A stretch of 64,000 nt of DNA, taken from the NCBI RefSeq assembly GCF_002899945.2, contig NZ_PPEG02000011.1:91407-155406 (forward strand), given 5' to 3'. The translations under genes were made by a program, and so were the position numbers. The notes below the pieces were generated by a model, which made no database searches, was not told the origin of the DNA, and saw nothing but the letters and a program-made list of their open reading frames with translations. Numbering within the stretch: position 1 is the stretch's first letter; the number at the start of each line of letters is the position of its first letter. This DNA is from Chryseobacterium viscerum. GTDB taxonomy: Bacteria; Bacteroidota; Bacteroidia; Flavobacteriales; Weeksellaceae. Shown one piece after another: positions 26,977 to 36,600 of this stretch.

Positions 26977-28965
26977 TTATTCTTCAGCTTTTATAAGAGT
27001 AGAAATCCTTTCAAATATTTCAATGAAAACTTCAGGTAGATTATCTTTTATATCTTCATTGGTCATCGATGACAAAACCTGAATATGAGTTGTAGGCTTT
27101 CCTCTGCCTAAGAAATGATAATTATACCAAATCATCAATTTCTTCTCATCTTCGGTGTATGTTACTGCAGTTGCTTTGCTGGATTTAAGTGTTCCGTGAA
27201 TAGCCGTTTCAACTTTCTCTTCGAATTTTTCTGCCTCTTTCTCTGGATCAGGAATTTGTGGACCACCATTTTTAGGAATTGCTTTTTTGTAAAATTCAGG
27301 ATAATGTGTCAGCATTAAAAAGTCCAAATCAAGAGGAGTAGAATAAAAAATATTGTATTTTTTCAAAAATTTTATCCATTCAAATAAAAATTTAGCATTT
27401 TGTGAATCATAAAAATCCCAGGTGTGCATTGCATTTAAGTCTTTGTCAGAAATGGATCCTAATAGTTTTTTCTTATCTATTCCAATCTTAATCAATTGCT
27501 TTAGCGCATATTTAATCCTTCCCCAGCCACCACCTTCTCTTTCCAGATCAAGATCGAGTAGGGTTATATATGGTATATGTAGAGTCTCGAGCAATTTCCA
27601 GATATGATTTACAAAGCGATGACCTAATGGAGCAAAAGTTATTATGTTATCATCAAAATCAACATCCATTACTTCCATTAGTCTATTGAAGATCACTTCT
27701 TCACTGTCACCTTCTCCAATAACTACAAGTTTAGCAAAGTATAATTCAGGATAATTGTGTACTGCTTCTTTAACATATTTGTAGGCCTCATCCGTTTTTT
27801 CAGGAAGCAATATTTCATTTACCTCGGTTTCATATTTTTCAGTGATCCTGAAATGCAGGATGCTTTCAGGATTTAATCTTTTGACGATTGCAGGAGTATG
27901 TGAAGAGAGAAACACCTGAGAGTTTTCCTGTCCTGCAATTGTTTTAAGAATTTTTATCACTCTTCCTAATAGTTGGGGTGCAATGTGATTCTCCGGTTCT
28001 TCAATAGCTAAAATTGTCAAAAGCGGACGGTTAATTCCAATATTTTCTTTATCCTCTTCATCAGCCAGTTTTTCCTCAATATCTAACAAAGCACATACAA
28101 GAGTTAAATAGAATAGAGATCTATATCCTTCGCCTAGTTCATCAATTTTATAAGGCTGGTGAACACCCGTTGGACTAAAAGATATTTCTAATTTTTTTAG
28201 GATTGAATCGAAATCACTTCCGCCAAATGAAAGGGTAGCATCCTTATAGCGATTGTCTTTGTGAAACTGTTGCCAAAATCCTGTGATTGAAGTTTGAACG
28301 GTATTGAATTCCGGTAACCCTTTAAATTCAGTATTTATTTCCTCTATTTTCTCATCAAATTTCGCCTTGAAGGCATCATCCCATTTGATCTTTTTTAAGA
28401 CTCTAAATAAAATGCTACCTGAAGCAAACTTTAGTTGTTCCGCCGGTCTTCTGATTGCGGGAACATACATAATTTGTATCAGACTTTTAAAATGACTTGG
28501 ATAGATGGGTTTATTCTCATCTGATTCCTTTTCACCCTCCGGAACTTTTATGAAATAGGTCTTGGTTTCAATTTCCCCATCAGGTATAAGATCAGATTTT
28601 GTCCAACTTGCCTCTAATCGGATCCTTATGTAAGGATTTTCACCTTCATCGTCCACAACCATATTACTGAAGAAATGAGCGATAGAATCTTTTTCATCAT
28701 CGGAAAAATCTATTCTTGCTTCGATAGAAAGTTCTCTTTCAGTTATTTCGTCAACCTTTTCGTCTTTGCCTACATGAAAATCTTTTCTTGTGAGTTCTCG
28801 ATCAGCTAAAGATTGACCAAATAGTTTTCTCAATGCTTCAAGTGTAGTTGTTTTGCCTGAACTATTAAGACCTACAAAACCAATTAAATGTTCGTTAATA
28901 GGAATGATCACGTTTGAGGAGCCAAACGATCGAAATCCCTTAATTTTAAAAGCGCTTATTTTCAT
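26977..28965 (-). CDS. gajA: Gabija nuclease GajA (OLD-family ATPase-TOPRIM)
   Basis: A 662-residue protein from the ATG at 28965; an upstream ATG at 29001 adds 12 unlikely residues. The ABC-type ATPase has Walker A GLNSSGKTT at residues 32-40 and the signature and Walker B region near YKIDELGEGYRSLFYL and LTILAIEEPENHI. The TOPRIM nuclease follows: VVIGEGDSEEVIF near 415 supplies the glutamate, and TLLDLDLEREGGG near 470 the DxD. OLD-family proteins are single-strand or nicking nucleases regulated by ATP. Adjacent gajB makes this a complete Gabija pair. A -7-like TATATTTG lies on the minus strand at 29085-29078, but I see no matching -33. Confidence 0.85.
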   Translation of the reverse strand: MKISAFKIKGFRSFGSSNVIIPINEHLIGFVGLNSSGKTTTLEALRKLFGQSLADRELTRKDFHVGKDEKVDEITERELSIEARIDFSDDEKDSIAHFFSNMVVDDEGENPYIRIRLEASWTKSDLIPDGEIETKTYFIKVPEGEKESDENKPIYPSHFKSLIQIMYVPAIRRPAEQLKFASGSILFRVLKKIKWDDAFKAKFDEKIEEINTEFKGLPEFNTVQTSITGFWQQFHKDNRYKDATLSFGGSDFDSILKKLEISFSPTGVHQPYKIDELGEGYRSLFYLTLVCALLDIEEKLADEEDKENIGINRPLLTILAIEEPENHIAPQLLGRVIKILKTIAGQENSQVFLSSHTPAIVKRLNPESILHFRITEKYETEVNEILLPEKTDEAYKYVKEAVHNYPELYFAKLVVIGEGDSEEVIFNRLMEVMDVDFDDNIITFAPLGHRFVNHIWKLLETLHIPYITLLDLDLEREGGGWGRIKYALKQLIKIGIDKKKLLGSISDKDLNAMHTWDFYDSQNAKFLFEWIKFLKKYNIFYSTPLDLDFLMLTHYPEFYKKAIPKNGGPQIPDPEKEAEKFEEKVETAIHGTLKSSKATAVTYTEDEKKLMIWYNYHFLGRGKPTTHIQVLSSMTNEDIKDNLPEVFIEIFERISTLIKAEE

Positions 28966-29421
28966 GTAATTGTTAGTTTTTTGTATCACTAAAATAAACA
29001 TATCTATTCAAATAAATTGATATGTTAAGTGTAATTGCATCAAAATGTGTAAAATACATTTGATTAGTGCATGTTTTCAAATATACATGTAAAGTTTCGA
29101 TGCATTTTACGGTTTTCCGTAAACATAAAAGTTAATTACTTTTCAACTAATAAATTTGGTTTACATCAAATCTGACTAAGAATAAGAAAACAAGGCATAA
29201 GATTTATCGGAGATGAGTTTAGCACGCTCGTTTTGCTTGCTAATCTTTGAATTTCTGTAAGTATCAATTAATGCCATAGCTTCGTTTAAAATGATTTCTG
29301 AATTACTACTAATTTACAAATAAAAGTAACCACCTAACTGCCATATCTGTAATTAATGCAAAAGAATATTTCAAGAAATTAATTAAATTTAAATAGAAAT
29401 AATGCTTCAAACACTCAAAAC
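28966..29421. other. Divergent intergenic region
   Basis: About 450 bp separate gajA (minus) from the 29422 gene (plus). It holds -7-like boxes TATATTTG (minus, 29085-29078), TACATTTG (plus, 29055-29062) and TAAATTTG (plus, 29151-29158). No coding frame is convincing. Confidence 0.4.
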
Positions 29422-30237
29422 ATGAAAAACAATGACAATCCATTATTTAACGTTAAAAGAATCTATAATGCTTTAACTGAAAATGAGGTCATTGATCTCC
29501 TTTTAAACTGGAATAATAATCGTGAGAAATCTAATTTAAGGTCTTTTTTAAGTGGGATTTTTTATCCTGATCAGAAGGCTTATTTTGATTATGAAGGTTT
29601 CTATGTAACGAAAACAATTCTTAGGGATGAGCTTAAATTGGAAAAAAATAGGAAGCCGGGGGATATTGATGTGATTATAATTCCTTTCACTAAAACAAAA
29701 ATCTATTTTGAAAGAACTTCAGTTTACGAGATCAAGATTGTTCGTCCTACGAGAAAGAATCCTGGTAGAAATGCAAATTCATTAGGCGTCACGCAGGTAT
29801 TGGGTTTAGCAGAAGATGGTTTTCCGCTGGTTGGCTTAATTCACGTTTCAATTACAGAACCATTACCGGAAGAAGAGAAGGTAGATATTAAATTTTCAAC
29901 CCTGAAGGCAAATAGCGGGGTAGGAAAGGAAGAAGGGAAATCTTTTGATGATTATCTCATTGATGTACGAATGGATCAGTTTGCCTGGTGGTCAAGCGAA
30001 AATCAGATCAAGAGACTGATAACTCTGCAGCTTCCTGATTTTATCGGAATATCTTCATATGGATTAGAATTTTACGACTATGACCGTATGGTCATTTGCA
30101 CATCAGATGTTTACCATCAGAAGTTAGCAGCTTGTTGCTCTAATCCAAAGACCTCGCAACTTACCATTCTTAAGATTAAAAATCACTTTTTAAAAAATAG
30201 GGATAAGTATAGATTAATATTGAATAGAATACCTTAA
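29422..30237 (+). CDS. PD-(D/E)XK-like hypothetical protein
   Basis: A 271-residue protein and the only plus-strand gene inside the first cargo island. Residues about 75-105 read PGDIDVIIIPF, then FERTSVYEIKIVRP, which fits a restriction-endonuclease core with D in GDID and ExK in YEIK. The following NSLGVTQVLGLAEDGFPLVG gives the helix and strand expected after the core. It therefore resembles nuclease or nuclease-like domains such as those in DNA repair and anti-phage proteins. The C-terminal third (CCSNPKTSQL) has a paired cysteine without clear partners. No family name is recognised. Confidence 0.5.
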   Translation: MKNNDNPLFNVKRIYNALTENEVIDLLLNWNNNREKSNLRSFLSGIFYPDQKAYFDYEGFYVTKTILRDELKLEKNRKPGDIDVIIIPFTKTKIYFERTSVYEIKIVRPTRKNPGRNANSLGVTQVLGLAEDGFPLVGLIHVSITEPLPEEEKVDIKFSTLKANSGVGKEEGKSFDDYLIDVRMDQFAWWSSENQIKRLITLQLPDFIGISSYGLEFYDYDRMVICTSDVYHQKLAACCSNPKTSQLTILKIKNHFLKNRDKYRLILNRIP

Positions 30238-30271
30238 TGAAATACTGCTGCTTAACTAATTTTTAGCAGTA

Positions 30272-31543
30272 CTAAACTGGCATTTCGTGTTTAATCATTT
30301 CATAGGTTGGCAACAATAATTCAAAATTTTGAATGATTGTAGAAATTATGTTTTCTTTGGATAACCTAGTGTCATCTGGTGAAAAATCTATTCCTATAGT
30401 AAAGTAGTGTTTATAGTCATCTTGCAAAAGAAAGGCTGTAAGCTGTGCTTCATCAAAGATGTCGGATATATATAATACTTCATCATTTAATGATATGTAA
30501 TAATCATCATCTAATGTCATAAAAATTTCAAACAATTTTTTACGGTAGTCTGGATCTTTAAGTAGGTTGTCTTTAAGATTTTTTCGGTCAATCTTGCTAC
30601 CGTTGTTTTTTCCAACCCTGTTCCAAATACCGACACTATCTTTATGTACGATGACCTGCAAGCGTATATAGTCTAATGGTGTTTGATCATCACCATAGTT
30701 CTTAATTTCTTTTTTATCACGACCATAATGAAGCCAGAGTGCTCTTAGCTCTGGAGATGTCCTAAGACCATGAACAGCATTTGAAACAATATCATCAAAA
30801 TGATAATGCTGACTTAAATCCCAATTTTTGCTTCTGAAAATTGGAATTAACTTATCGTTAAGTTTATAGAGTAAGCTTCTTACTTTTTCTCTTTCTTTAT
30901 TTACTGCAATAGAAGTATTCCAAGGCTTTGTGCCTTCAAAAGCTGCATAATGCTCTCTTTTAAAATATTGATTAATGAAGTCCATTTGATCAAGATTAGA
31001 ACCATAGTTTTCAGGGAATAAAATCTGTAATTCTTTTTTTTCGTCTTTCATTCTTACGATGCGATTCTTGTAAATCATTCTGTAATTTTCTAGAAAATCA
31101 TCAGTTATTAATATGGAGAACTTAAACGAGGTTTTAAACCACTGTACTAGATTTTCGCAAACATTATTGTCGTCCGTCTTAATACTAACCTCTACATTTT
31201 TATCAAAGCCTCCGTAGGTGCAATTACCTGATCCAACATAGGCAGTAATTTTCCCATTACTTTTAAACAAATATACTTTCGGATGAAATAACCGATCTGG
31301 CTTATGATAAATTCTGCTTTCAAAATAACCATTCTCATCTAAATCTTTTAGCGATTGTAGCACCTTAGGTGAGGTAGGTAATCCAATTCCCACTAAATAA
31401 TTTTGTTTTGCAGATGGATTAATATGCTGTTGAATGAACTCAAACCCAGTATCTGAAATCATTGCAGCTGCTATCCAAACTTCCTCACAATCTCTCAGTA
31501 TATTTTCAAAATCTGTTGAAAGTTTTAGTTTATGTTGAATCAT
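30272..31543 (-). CDS. Phospholipase D-like nuclease family protein
   Basis: A 423-residue protein. Residues 86-112 carry the HKD-type motif HPKVYLFKSNGKITAYVGSG followed by NCTYGG. H-x-K and the GSxNxT signature are both visible. The N-terminus (VWIAAAMISDTGFEFI) matches the first strand and helix of PLD-like domains that sit in restriction and antiviral systems. Only one full HKD motif is apparent, so it would work as a dimer or be degenerate. The long C-terminal part has no known motif. The gene lies 68 bp after the zinc-ribbon HEPN gene on the same strand, which suggests a shared transcript. Confidence 0.7.
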   Translation of the reverse strand: MIQHKLKLSTDFENILRDCEEVWIAAAMISDTGFEFIQQHINPSAKQNYLVGIGLPTSPKVLQSLKDLDENGYFESRIYHKPDRLFHPKVYLFKSNGKITAYVGSGNCTYGGFDKNVEVSIKTDDNNVCENLVQWFKTSFKFSILITDDFLENYRMIYKNRIVRMKDEKKELQILFPENYGSNLDQMDFINQYFKREHYAAFEGTKPWNTSIAVNKEREKVRSLLYKLNDKLIPIFRSKNWDLSQHYHFDDIVSNAVHGLRTSPELRALWLHYGRDKKEIKNYGDDQTPLDYIRLQVIVHKDSVGIWNRVGKNNGSKIDRKNLKDNLLKDPDYRKKLFEIFMTLDDDYYISLNDEVLYISDIFDEAQLTAFLLQDDYKHYFTIGIDFSPDDTRLSKENIISTIIQNFELLLPTYEMIKHEMPV

Positions 31544-31611
31544 TATTAGTTTTGGTATATGGAGAGATTTTACCTTTTTGAAAACAAGAAATATTAATAA
31601 GATGTTACATA

Positions 31612-32487
31612 TTAAAAAGGTAAACCGTCATTTAAAGCGTCAATTTTTTCATCAACTTGTTCAATGAAGGTTCTGATGTCGTTAATTAAATTGTCAATAA
31701 TTATTTTATCGATGATAACTTCATTACCATCTTTTGTTTTTCCATTTCTATGAACTAGGTCATGCCGGATGAGGACCGCTTTATATGGGGTTCCAATATT
31801 TCCAATATCAATCCCTAACGTGTCTTTATACATACCTTTAATCTTTGGTAGATTATGATAAATTACATCAAGCATAGCCTGCTTGCATATAGTCTCAATT
31901 TTTTCGTGATAGTCGTAAAGCTCATTCAGTGAGAAGGATCTATCTTTAAATTCACGAAATGTGCTGACGAATTTTTTCGTACATTCTTTTGACTTCAGAG
32001 TGGTGTTAATAAAAGCATCTGATAGGTATGTTTCCATAGATGCAATGACTCCAACAAATATTTGCCTTTTTAAAGTTCTATGGGCAGAAAGATTATCAAT
32101 TTTAAGTTCATTAAGTTCTTGCAGACCGACAATTTCATTCTTGAACGTTTGCAAGAAAAGGGTATTACTAGAGATTGCTTCGTACTGTTCTTCGTAATAA
32201 GGCTGTGCATATTCGGTAACTTCAACAACATGATCTTCATTTAGTTCACTAATACTCCCATCGCCACCAGCGTAGGTGGAAAAAATATCAACATCAAATT
32301 GCTTGTGACAATTGTCACAAATGGCGTAGCCCTCTTCTTGAGTTTGGCTATCAGTTGCAGATTCAGCAGCGTAGTTTGGCGATGGAATAACGATTTCATC
32401 ACTTATAACTTCGGTGCCACACTTATCACACCTGAATGTTACAGTTAAAGATTCATTACCAAATGGATCGAAGGTAAAATATTTCAT
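31612..32487 (-). CDS. Zinc-ribbon HEPN protein
   Basis: A 291-residue protein. Four cysteines at about 20, 23, 57 and 60 (FRCDKCGTE and AICDNCHKQ) form a zinc ribbon, and the linker is acidic and low in complexity. The C-terminal 190 residues are helical. They contain RHDLVHRNG near 242-250, which holds the Rx4H motif of HEPN ribonucleases, preceded by IFVGVIASMETYLSDAFI, a helix typical of HEPN-type proteins. The likely activity is RNA cleavage by the HEPN domain, with the ribbon as a nucleic-acid or protein binder. It lies between a PLD-like gene and a HEPN-RES gene. Confidence 0.65.
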   Translation of the reverse strand: MKYFTFDPFGNESLTVTFRCDKCGTEVISDEIVIPSPNYAAESATDSQTQEEGYAICDNCHKQFDVDIFSTYAGGDGSISELNEDHVVEVTEYAQPYYEEQYEAISSNTLFLQTFKNEIVGLQELNELKIDNLSAHRTLKRQIFVGVIASMETYLSDAFINTTLKSKECTKKFVSTFREFKDRSFSLNELYDYHEKIETICKQAMLDVIYHNLPKIKGMYKDTLGIDIGNIGTPYKAVLIRHDLVHRNGKTKDGNEVIIDKIIIDNLINDIRTFIEQVDEKIDALNDGLPF

Positions 32488-32757
32488 AGTTATAGTTTTT
32501 TATAATAATGCATATCAACTTACTGCATTATTATAACAAAAATACCAAATAAATTCTACGGAATCTACTTAAAATATTCCCGATACATCCCAATTGTCAC
32601 GCAAGGGGTTTTTGAATGAAAATAACTAACTGGTTAGCTTTTAAGCTTTTCAAGTTTAATACCATTAATGCACCGAAATATCAGACGGATTTGACTTTTT
32701 AACACTTTTCAACAGGAAAAAGGCACAACGAAATTTCAGTATTACATTATATCAAGT

Positions 32758-33936
32758 TTAGATCTTTTTCTTAGTAATGGATGATAAATCAAAATCAAGC
32801 ACTTCCAAACTTTCTTCATTATCAAAGAAAAGAACGCAGGCATTCTTCCCGTTCCTTGAAGAGGGATAGATAATACCGTCTATCCTCTGTCCTTCAGGCA
32901 ATCTATCAGAAAAAGGAAAGCGAAAATATTCGGTAATAACTTGGGTTGGAACATAATCAATATGCACCAGATTTTTGTCTTGTAGAGGTTTTGCAAGGTC
33001 CCTAACAAAATTGTTAAGAAAGATAAGAGGATAATAATGTTTACGTTTCCTGATGTCAAAGGGACTTGGAACTTTCGGCAATGCTGAAAGATCTATAACG
33101 GTTAGTTCCCGCTTCGTATTAAAAATAACAGTTGTGTAGAACTTGTTTTGCTTGTTTTCAAATTGCACAGTTTCTGCAATTGCAGTTTCTTCCTCGAATG
33201 CACCGTAAAACATAGAAATTCCCGCCGGGCTCATCCTGTTTGGCTGAATAGCAAATAGCTCAGGTGGCGATGTCATTCCTTCAGCAGAATTGACGGACAG
33301 ATCTGCTCTTTTATGCTGTCTACAGCGATAAAATAAAGTATTAACCGGTAGTGTTCTTATAAGGTGGTATTTTTTAATATTCTTTCCTATTTCAGAAAGA
33401 ATTTCCTCAGGCATAAGCTTATAGTCGATAGAGTTCAAGTCTTTTGCCATACCGAAATAATATCGTGACCGATGTTGTACAACATCCTTAAAGTAATCCC
33501 AGCTAAATTTTAAAGTATCTGCCGGGCTATCACGGTAATCAAATTCATCTCCCCATTCTTTTCCAAGGTCAATAGAACCAAAGACATCATTAAAGAGTGT
33601 CAGCTCTGGGATATCGAGGTTGAAGTGTTCCTGCAAAATTTCATTCGCATCATAAAGTTTTCCCAGATATCCTCCTTCCCTCCCATTGTAGGACATGAAT
33701 TCCGCTGGGTCAGAATAAAAGTTATATACAGTTTCCATAATGAATATCATCACGTCTTCGAGTTCTATAACTTTCGTTTCTCTTCCGCAATAATCACATG
33801 TCCCGTCTTCAGCCGTCCGCCGGATGAAATTTCTGATTGCATATTCATTGATGTGCTTGTTGCATACTTGTTTATCCGGTACCGAATTTAGGCCTAAAGC
33901 CCAGAAGCGCTCAGCTTGTTCCATTACACCGCTCAT
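32758..33936 (-). CDS. HEPN-RES toxin-like protein
   Basis: A 392-residue protein. The N-terminal half has a zinc-binding pair (VCNKH near 24-28 and CDYCG near 47-51) and a helical segment (IELEDVMIFIMETVYNFYSD) that fit the HEPN-associated N-terminal domain. The C-terminal 200 residues form a RES domain: LFYRCRQHKRADL near 199, RMSPAGISMFYGAFEEETA near 235-253 with the conserved arginine and glutamate, and IDYVPTQVITEYFRF. RES proteins are NAD+-degrading toxins related to ADP-ribosyltransferases and are usually paired with Xre antitoxins, which I do not see here. Fusion to a HEPN-like region suits abortive infection. The gene is flanked by the membrane protein and the zinc-ribbon HEPN gene. 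Confidence 0.75.
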   Translation of the reverse strand: MSGVMEQAERFWALGLNSVPDKQVCNKHINEYAIRNFIRRTAEDGTCDYCGRETKVIELEDVMIFIMETVYNFYSDPAEFMSYNGREGGYLGKLYDANEILQEHFNLDIPELTLFNDVFGSIDLGKEWGDEFDYRDSPADTLKFSWDYFKDVVQHRSRYYFGMAKDLNSIDYKLMPEEILSEIGKNIKKYHLIRTLPVNTLFYRCRQHKRADLSVNSAEGMTSPPELFAIQPNRMSPAGISMFYGAFEEETAIAETVQFENKQNKFYTTVIFNTKRELTVIDLSALPKVPSPFDIRKRKHYYPLIFLNNFVRDLAKPLQDKNLVHIDYVPTQVITEYFRFPFSDRLPEGQRIDGIIYPSSRNGKNACVLFFDNEESLEVLDFDLSSITKKKI

Positions 33937-33999
33937 ATATTGTTCTGTTTAATTATGGCTGCAATATTTGCAAAATTTACCGTAGCTTTTCTCATTTAA

Positions 34000-35811
34000 C
34001 TAAGATTCAGGTACCTGATAATAATCAAATCCGGCAGTTGCATCTTCTATCTTTTCTTTATATTTTTCAACAATTTCCAGAGATTTTTCATCGACCAAAA
34101 GAAAATTTTTGAATAACCAATTCAACTGGTACTGGATGTCATACTTCAATCGTTTTGATTCTCCAGCATTGTTATAAATTTTCAGTCCTGTTTCAATAAT
34201 ATATTCTAAAATTTCGGATCTGATAGCAGTTTTGATAGTGCCTGTATCCGCGGTAATCCTACGACCAAGCTGAAAGAATTCACCAAGAGAATGATTGTAG
34301 GGTAATCCTGATTTAATAAGATACCGTATAGTCGATGCCTGGGCATACATTCCCGAGCGAAACAGTTCATACCATCCATTAATGGCCCATTTTTCAATTT
34401 CTAAATGGCTTATCACTTCAATTTCATCAATTAATTTGAGTTCCAATGCCGTGGATTCTAGTCTTCTGATTCTATACAGGATGTCATTAATGTATTCCCT
34501 CTTCTGAGATTCTGTTAATTCATTAGCCGATGCGACTTTATTAAGTAGGCTCCTAATCTGCCAATGATAATTTGCAAATGTTCTGTTATCCTTTTGCACC
34601 ATTGCAAATTCCAGCACTTCTTTCAGTGTATCAAATTGTGTGTTTAAAAGGTAATGCCAGAACTGGTAGTAATCTGAAGAGGACGGATAATTTACCTCCT
34701 TGTCTACATTTTGAAAAATATATGTGCTCGTTGGCAAAGCATCATCGTCAAAATTCAAAGAACGGATACTATCGGCCATCATTTCTGTATATTCCCGTGT
34801 GAAATATGTTCTTATCTCACTAAAATCCCTGGATTGAATAATGCTGATCATTGCATCCTTTACAAAATTGTCAAGCTGACCGAACAAATAAATATTATAG
34901 ACTTTTTTGGAAATCAGAAATTTATATATTAAAAAGATACGACCCATAATCACATTCATGGTAATGTCGTCTGAATTTTTAAGTGCAGTGCGTTGAAAGT
35001 GCCTGTACATCCACAAATTGACTAATATGCTATCTTCCAGATCCACTATCGGACATTCCTCTTCGAGGCTGGAACTGATCAATCCGAAGATATTGCCCAG
35101 GATTTTTTGGGGTAATATCCAGTCATTGTCTTTAATCGCATTAACACCAATGTCTTTCAATACAATGAGCTTATTACTTTCAAGTTTCTCGATTGGTATA
35201 TCATCGGTAATGCCCCTCCTGTTTAGTAATGCAGTTACATCTTTTTGATCTATTTGCTTGGCTACTTTATCAAGCTTTTGGATGGATGTGGAATACTTAA
35301 GCCCTATAATAGCCAGTGGGAGCTGAATGATAATATAAGAGGCGGTAAGTAAAAAGAGCAGGTACATCACTGCAACAACTTCATTGCGATTGTTTTGATG
35401 AACAGCACAAAATGAGATAAGCTGAAGAAGCACAATTGCCAGAAAGCTTGAAAAAAGCACCTTTAAATAAACGTTCTCGAAAATAAACTCAAGAGTGTGA
35501 CGCTTGGTGCTTTTAAGATGCAGGTTAAAACTTAAAAGAAGCAGGGTGAGTATAAGGCCTGAAAATCCCAGTGTTACCGAAAATAAACTCCAGATAAAAG
35601 TTCTGAAGTTTTCGATTTCTGCGATATGAAAATAATCCGGAACAAATTTGAAGGGGAAGAAGTACACCACCATATATACTATTACGAACGAAGCTAGAAT
35701 ACGTAGATCATAAAATCTACCTATCAGCTTTAGATTTGTATCCTTTAATCCAATTTTTCTCATTATAACTTTCAATAAAAGCGTTTTATAAATAACCTTA
35801 AATCTAATCAT
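34000..35811 (-). CDS. Four-helix membrane protein with large soluble tail
   Basis: A 603-residue protein. Four hydrophobic helices are seen at about 34-52 (LASFVIVYMVVYFFPF), 70-92 (TLGFSGLILTLLLLSF), 112-133 (LFSSFLAIVLLQLISF) and 141-163 (AVMYLLFLLTASYIII). The remaining 430 residues are helical and soluble, without a recognised domain. Membrane helices at the N-terminus and a long sensor-like C-terminus would suit a membrane-acting effector, but there is no motif to prove it. It is the first intact gene after the truncated frame at 35824 and 12 bp downstream of it. The next gene downstream, HEPN-RES, is 63 bp away. Confidence 0.6.
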   Translation of the reverse strand: MIRFKVIYKTLLLKVIMRKIGLKDTNLKLIGRFYDLRILASFVIVYMVVYFFPFKFVPDYFHIAEIENFRTFIWSLFSVTLGFSGLILTLLLLSFNLHLKSTKRHTLEFIFENVYLKVLFSSFLAIVLLQLISFCAVHQNNRNEVVAVMYLLFLLTASYIIIQLPLAIIGLKYSTSIQKLDKVAKQIDQKDVTALLNRRGITDDIPIEKLESNKLIVLKDIGVNAIKDNDWILPQKILGNIFGLISSSLEEECPIVDLEDSILVNLWMYRHFQRTALKNSDDITMNVIMGRIFLIYKFLISKKVYNIYLFGQLDNFVKDAMISIIQSRDFSEIRTYFTREYTEMMADSIRSLNFDDDALPTSTYIFQNVDKEVNYPSSSDYYQFWHYLLNTQFDTLKEVLEFAMVQKDNRTFANYHWQIRSLLNKVASANELTESQKREYINDILYRIRRLESTALELKLIDEIEVISHLEIEKWAINGWYELFRSGMYAQASTIRYLIKSGLPYNHSLGEFFQLGRRITADTGTIKTAIRSEILEYIIETGLKIYNNAGESKRLKYDIQYQLNWLFKNFLLVDEKSLEIVEKYKEKIEDATAGFDYYQVPES

Positions 35812-35823
35812 TTTCCTCTTATT

Positions 35824-36114
35824 TTACTTTTTATATTTGATTAAAAAACTTTGAATAAGATCCAAACCTTTACAATTTTTTAGAAAATAGGCTTCCAAGT
35901 CTTTTGTGTTAAGTTTACAAACCATGCAATCTTCAAGAAGCTGCATGTTCTTGTTCCCTTTATGATCCGTAATGTAATTCTTGAATGATATAATGTTGTT
36001 TCTTCTTTTCCAAAAGAAAAATGTGGTCTCGTAGCATTCATCAAAAACAAATGGCAATGAATTTTCATGTCTAATGACTGGGAAATCTTTTGTAAAATTT
36101 ATTATCTGAATATT
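35824..36114 (-). pseudogene. Gene truncated at the left end of module copy 2
   Basis: The minus frame is open from a TAA at about 36117 and reads NFTKDFPVIRHENSLPFVFD, then ECYETTFFFWKRRNN and LLEDCMVCKLNTKDLEAYFL. No ATG lies in its first third; only a TTG at 36057 is available. The protein-like frame starts about 18-30 bp from the beginning of the R3 repeat, as though the 5' part had been replaced by the module. The family is unknown. Confidence 0.4.
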
Positions 36115-36131
36115 TTATAATCAAATTTCCA

Positions 36132-36595
36132 GATACAACATTGTTCATGAGGTCATCCGATTTTCTATAGCAAATATATTCCGTTGTCTCTGCGGAAAAA
36201 AATCTTTTTGGGTATCCGTAATCAGAGATTACAAACCCTCCGCAAAAATATTTCAAGCTTTATCAATGTTCTTTCTTATTGTTTTCAAGGAATTGATTAC
36301 AGTTTTCCTTGTGCCTGCCTGAATGGTGATCCGCATAGAAAAAGTCAGAAACCTCACAAGATGCAAATGCAGTTCATTGAAATTTTGATCCTTATTATTC
36401 TTTTGGTATAAATCATCTCATATGATGATAGTGAAAATCATTTTAGAAGATGTCATCATAAGCATTTCATCAAATGAAACAATCAGGTAAAAGATAGAAA
36501 AAGTCAAAGTTTCCTTCAATCTGCAATTTACAGAATCTACAGGTTTTTTAAATGTAAGTGCGGGAAAAACAGGTCTCCGCCGTACTCGGAGCAGG
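36132..36595 (+). repeat. R leader of module copy 2 (R3)
   Basis: The leader is homologous to 11710-12180. The R core is nearly identical, and the small hairpin has different arms (GTAATC/GATTAC instead of GGGATC/GATCCC) but keeps full pairing. The shared block up to about 36405 is close to identical. A variable tract follows, then a conserved segment with the hairpin CTCCG...CGGAG just before the ATG of radC. Confidence 0.7.
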
Positions 36596-36600
36596 AAATT

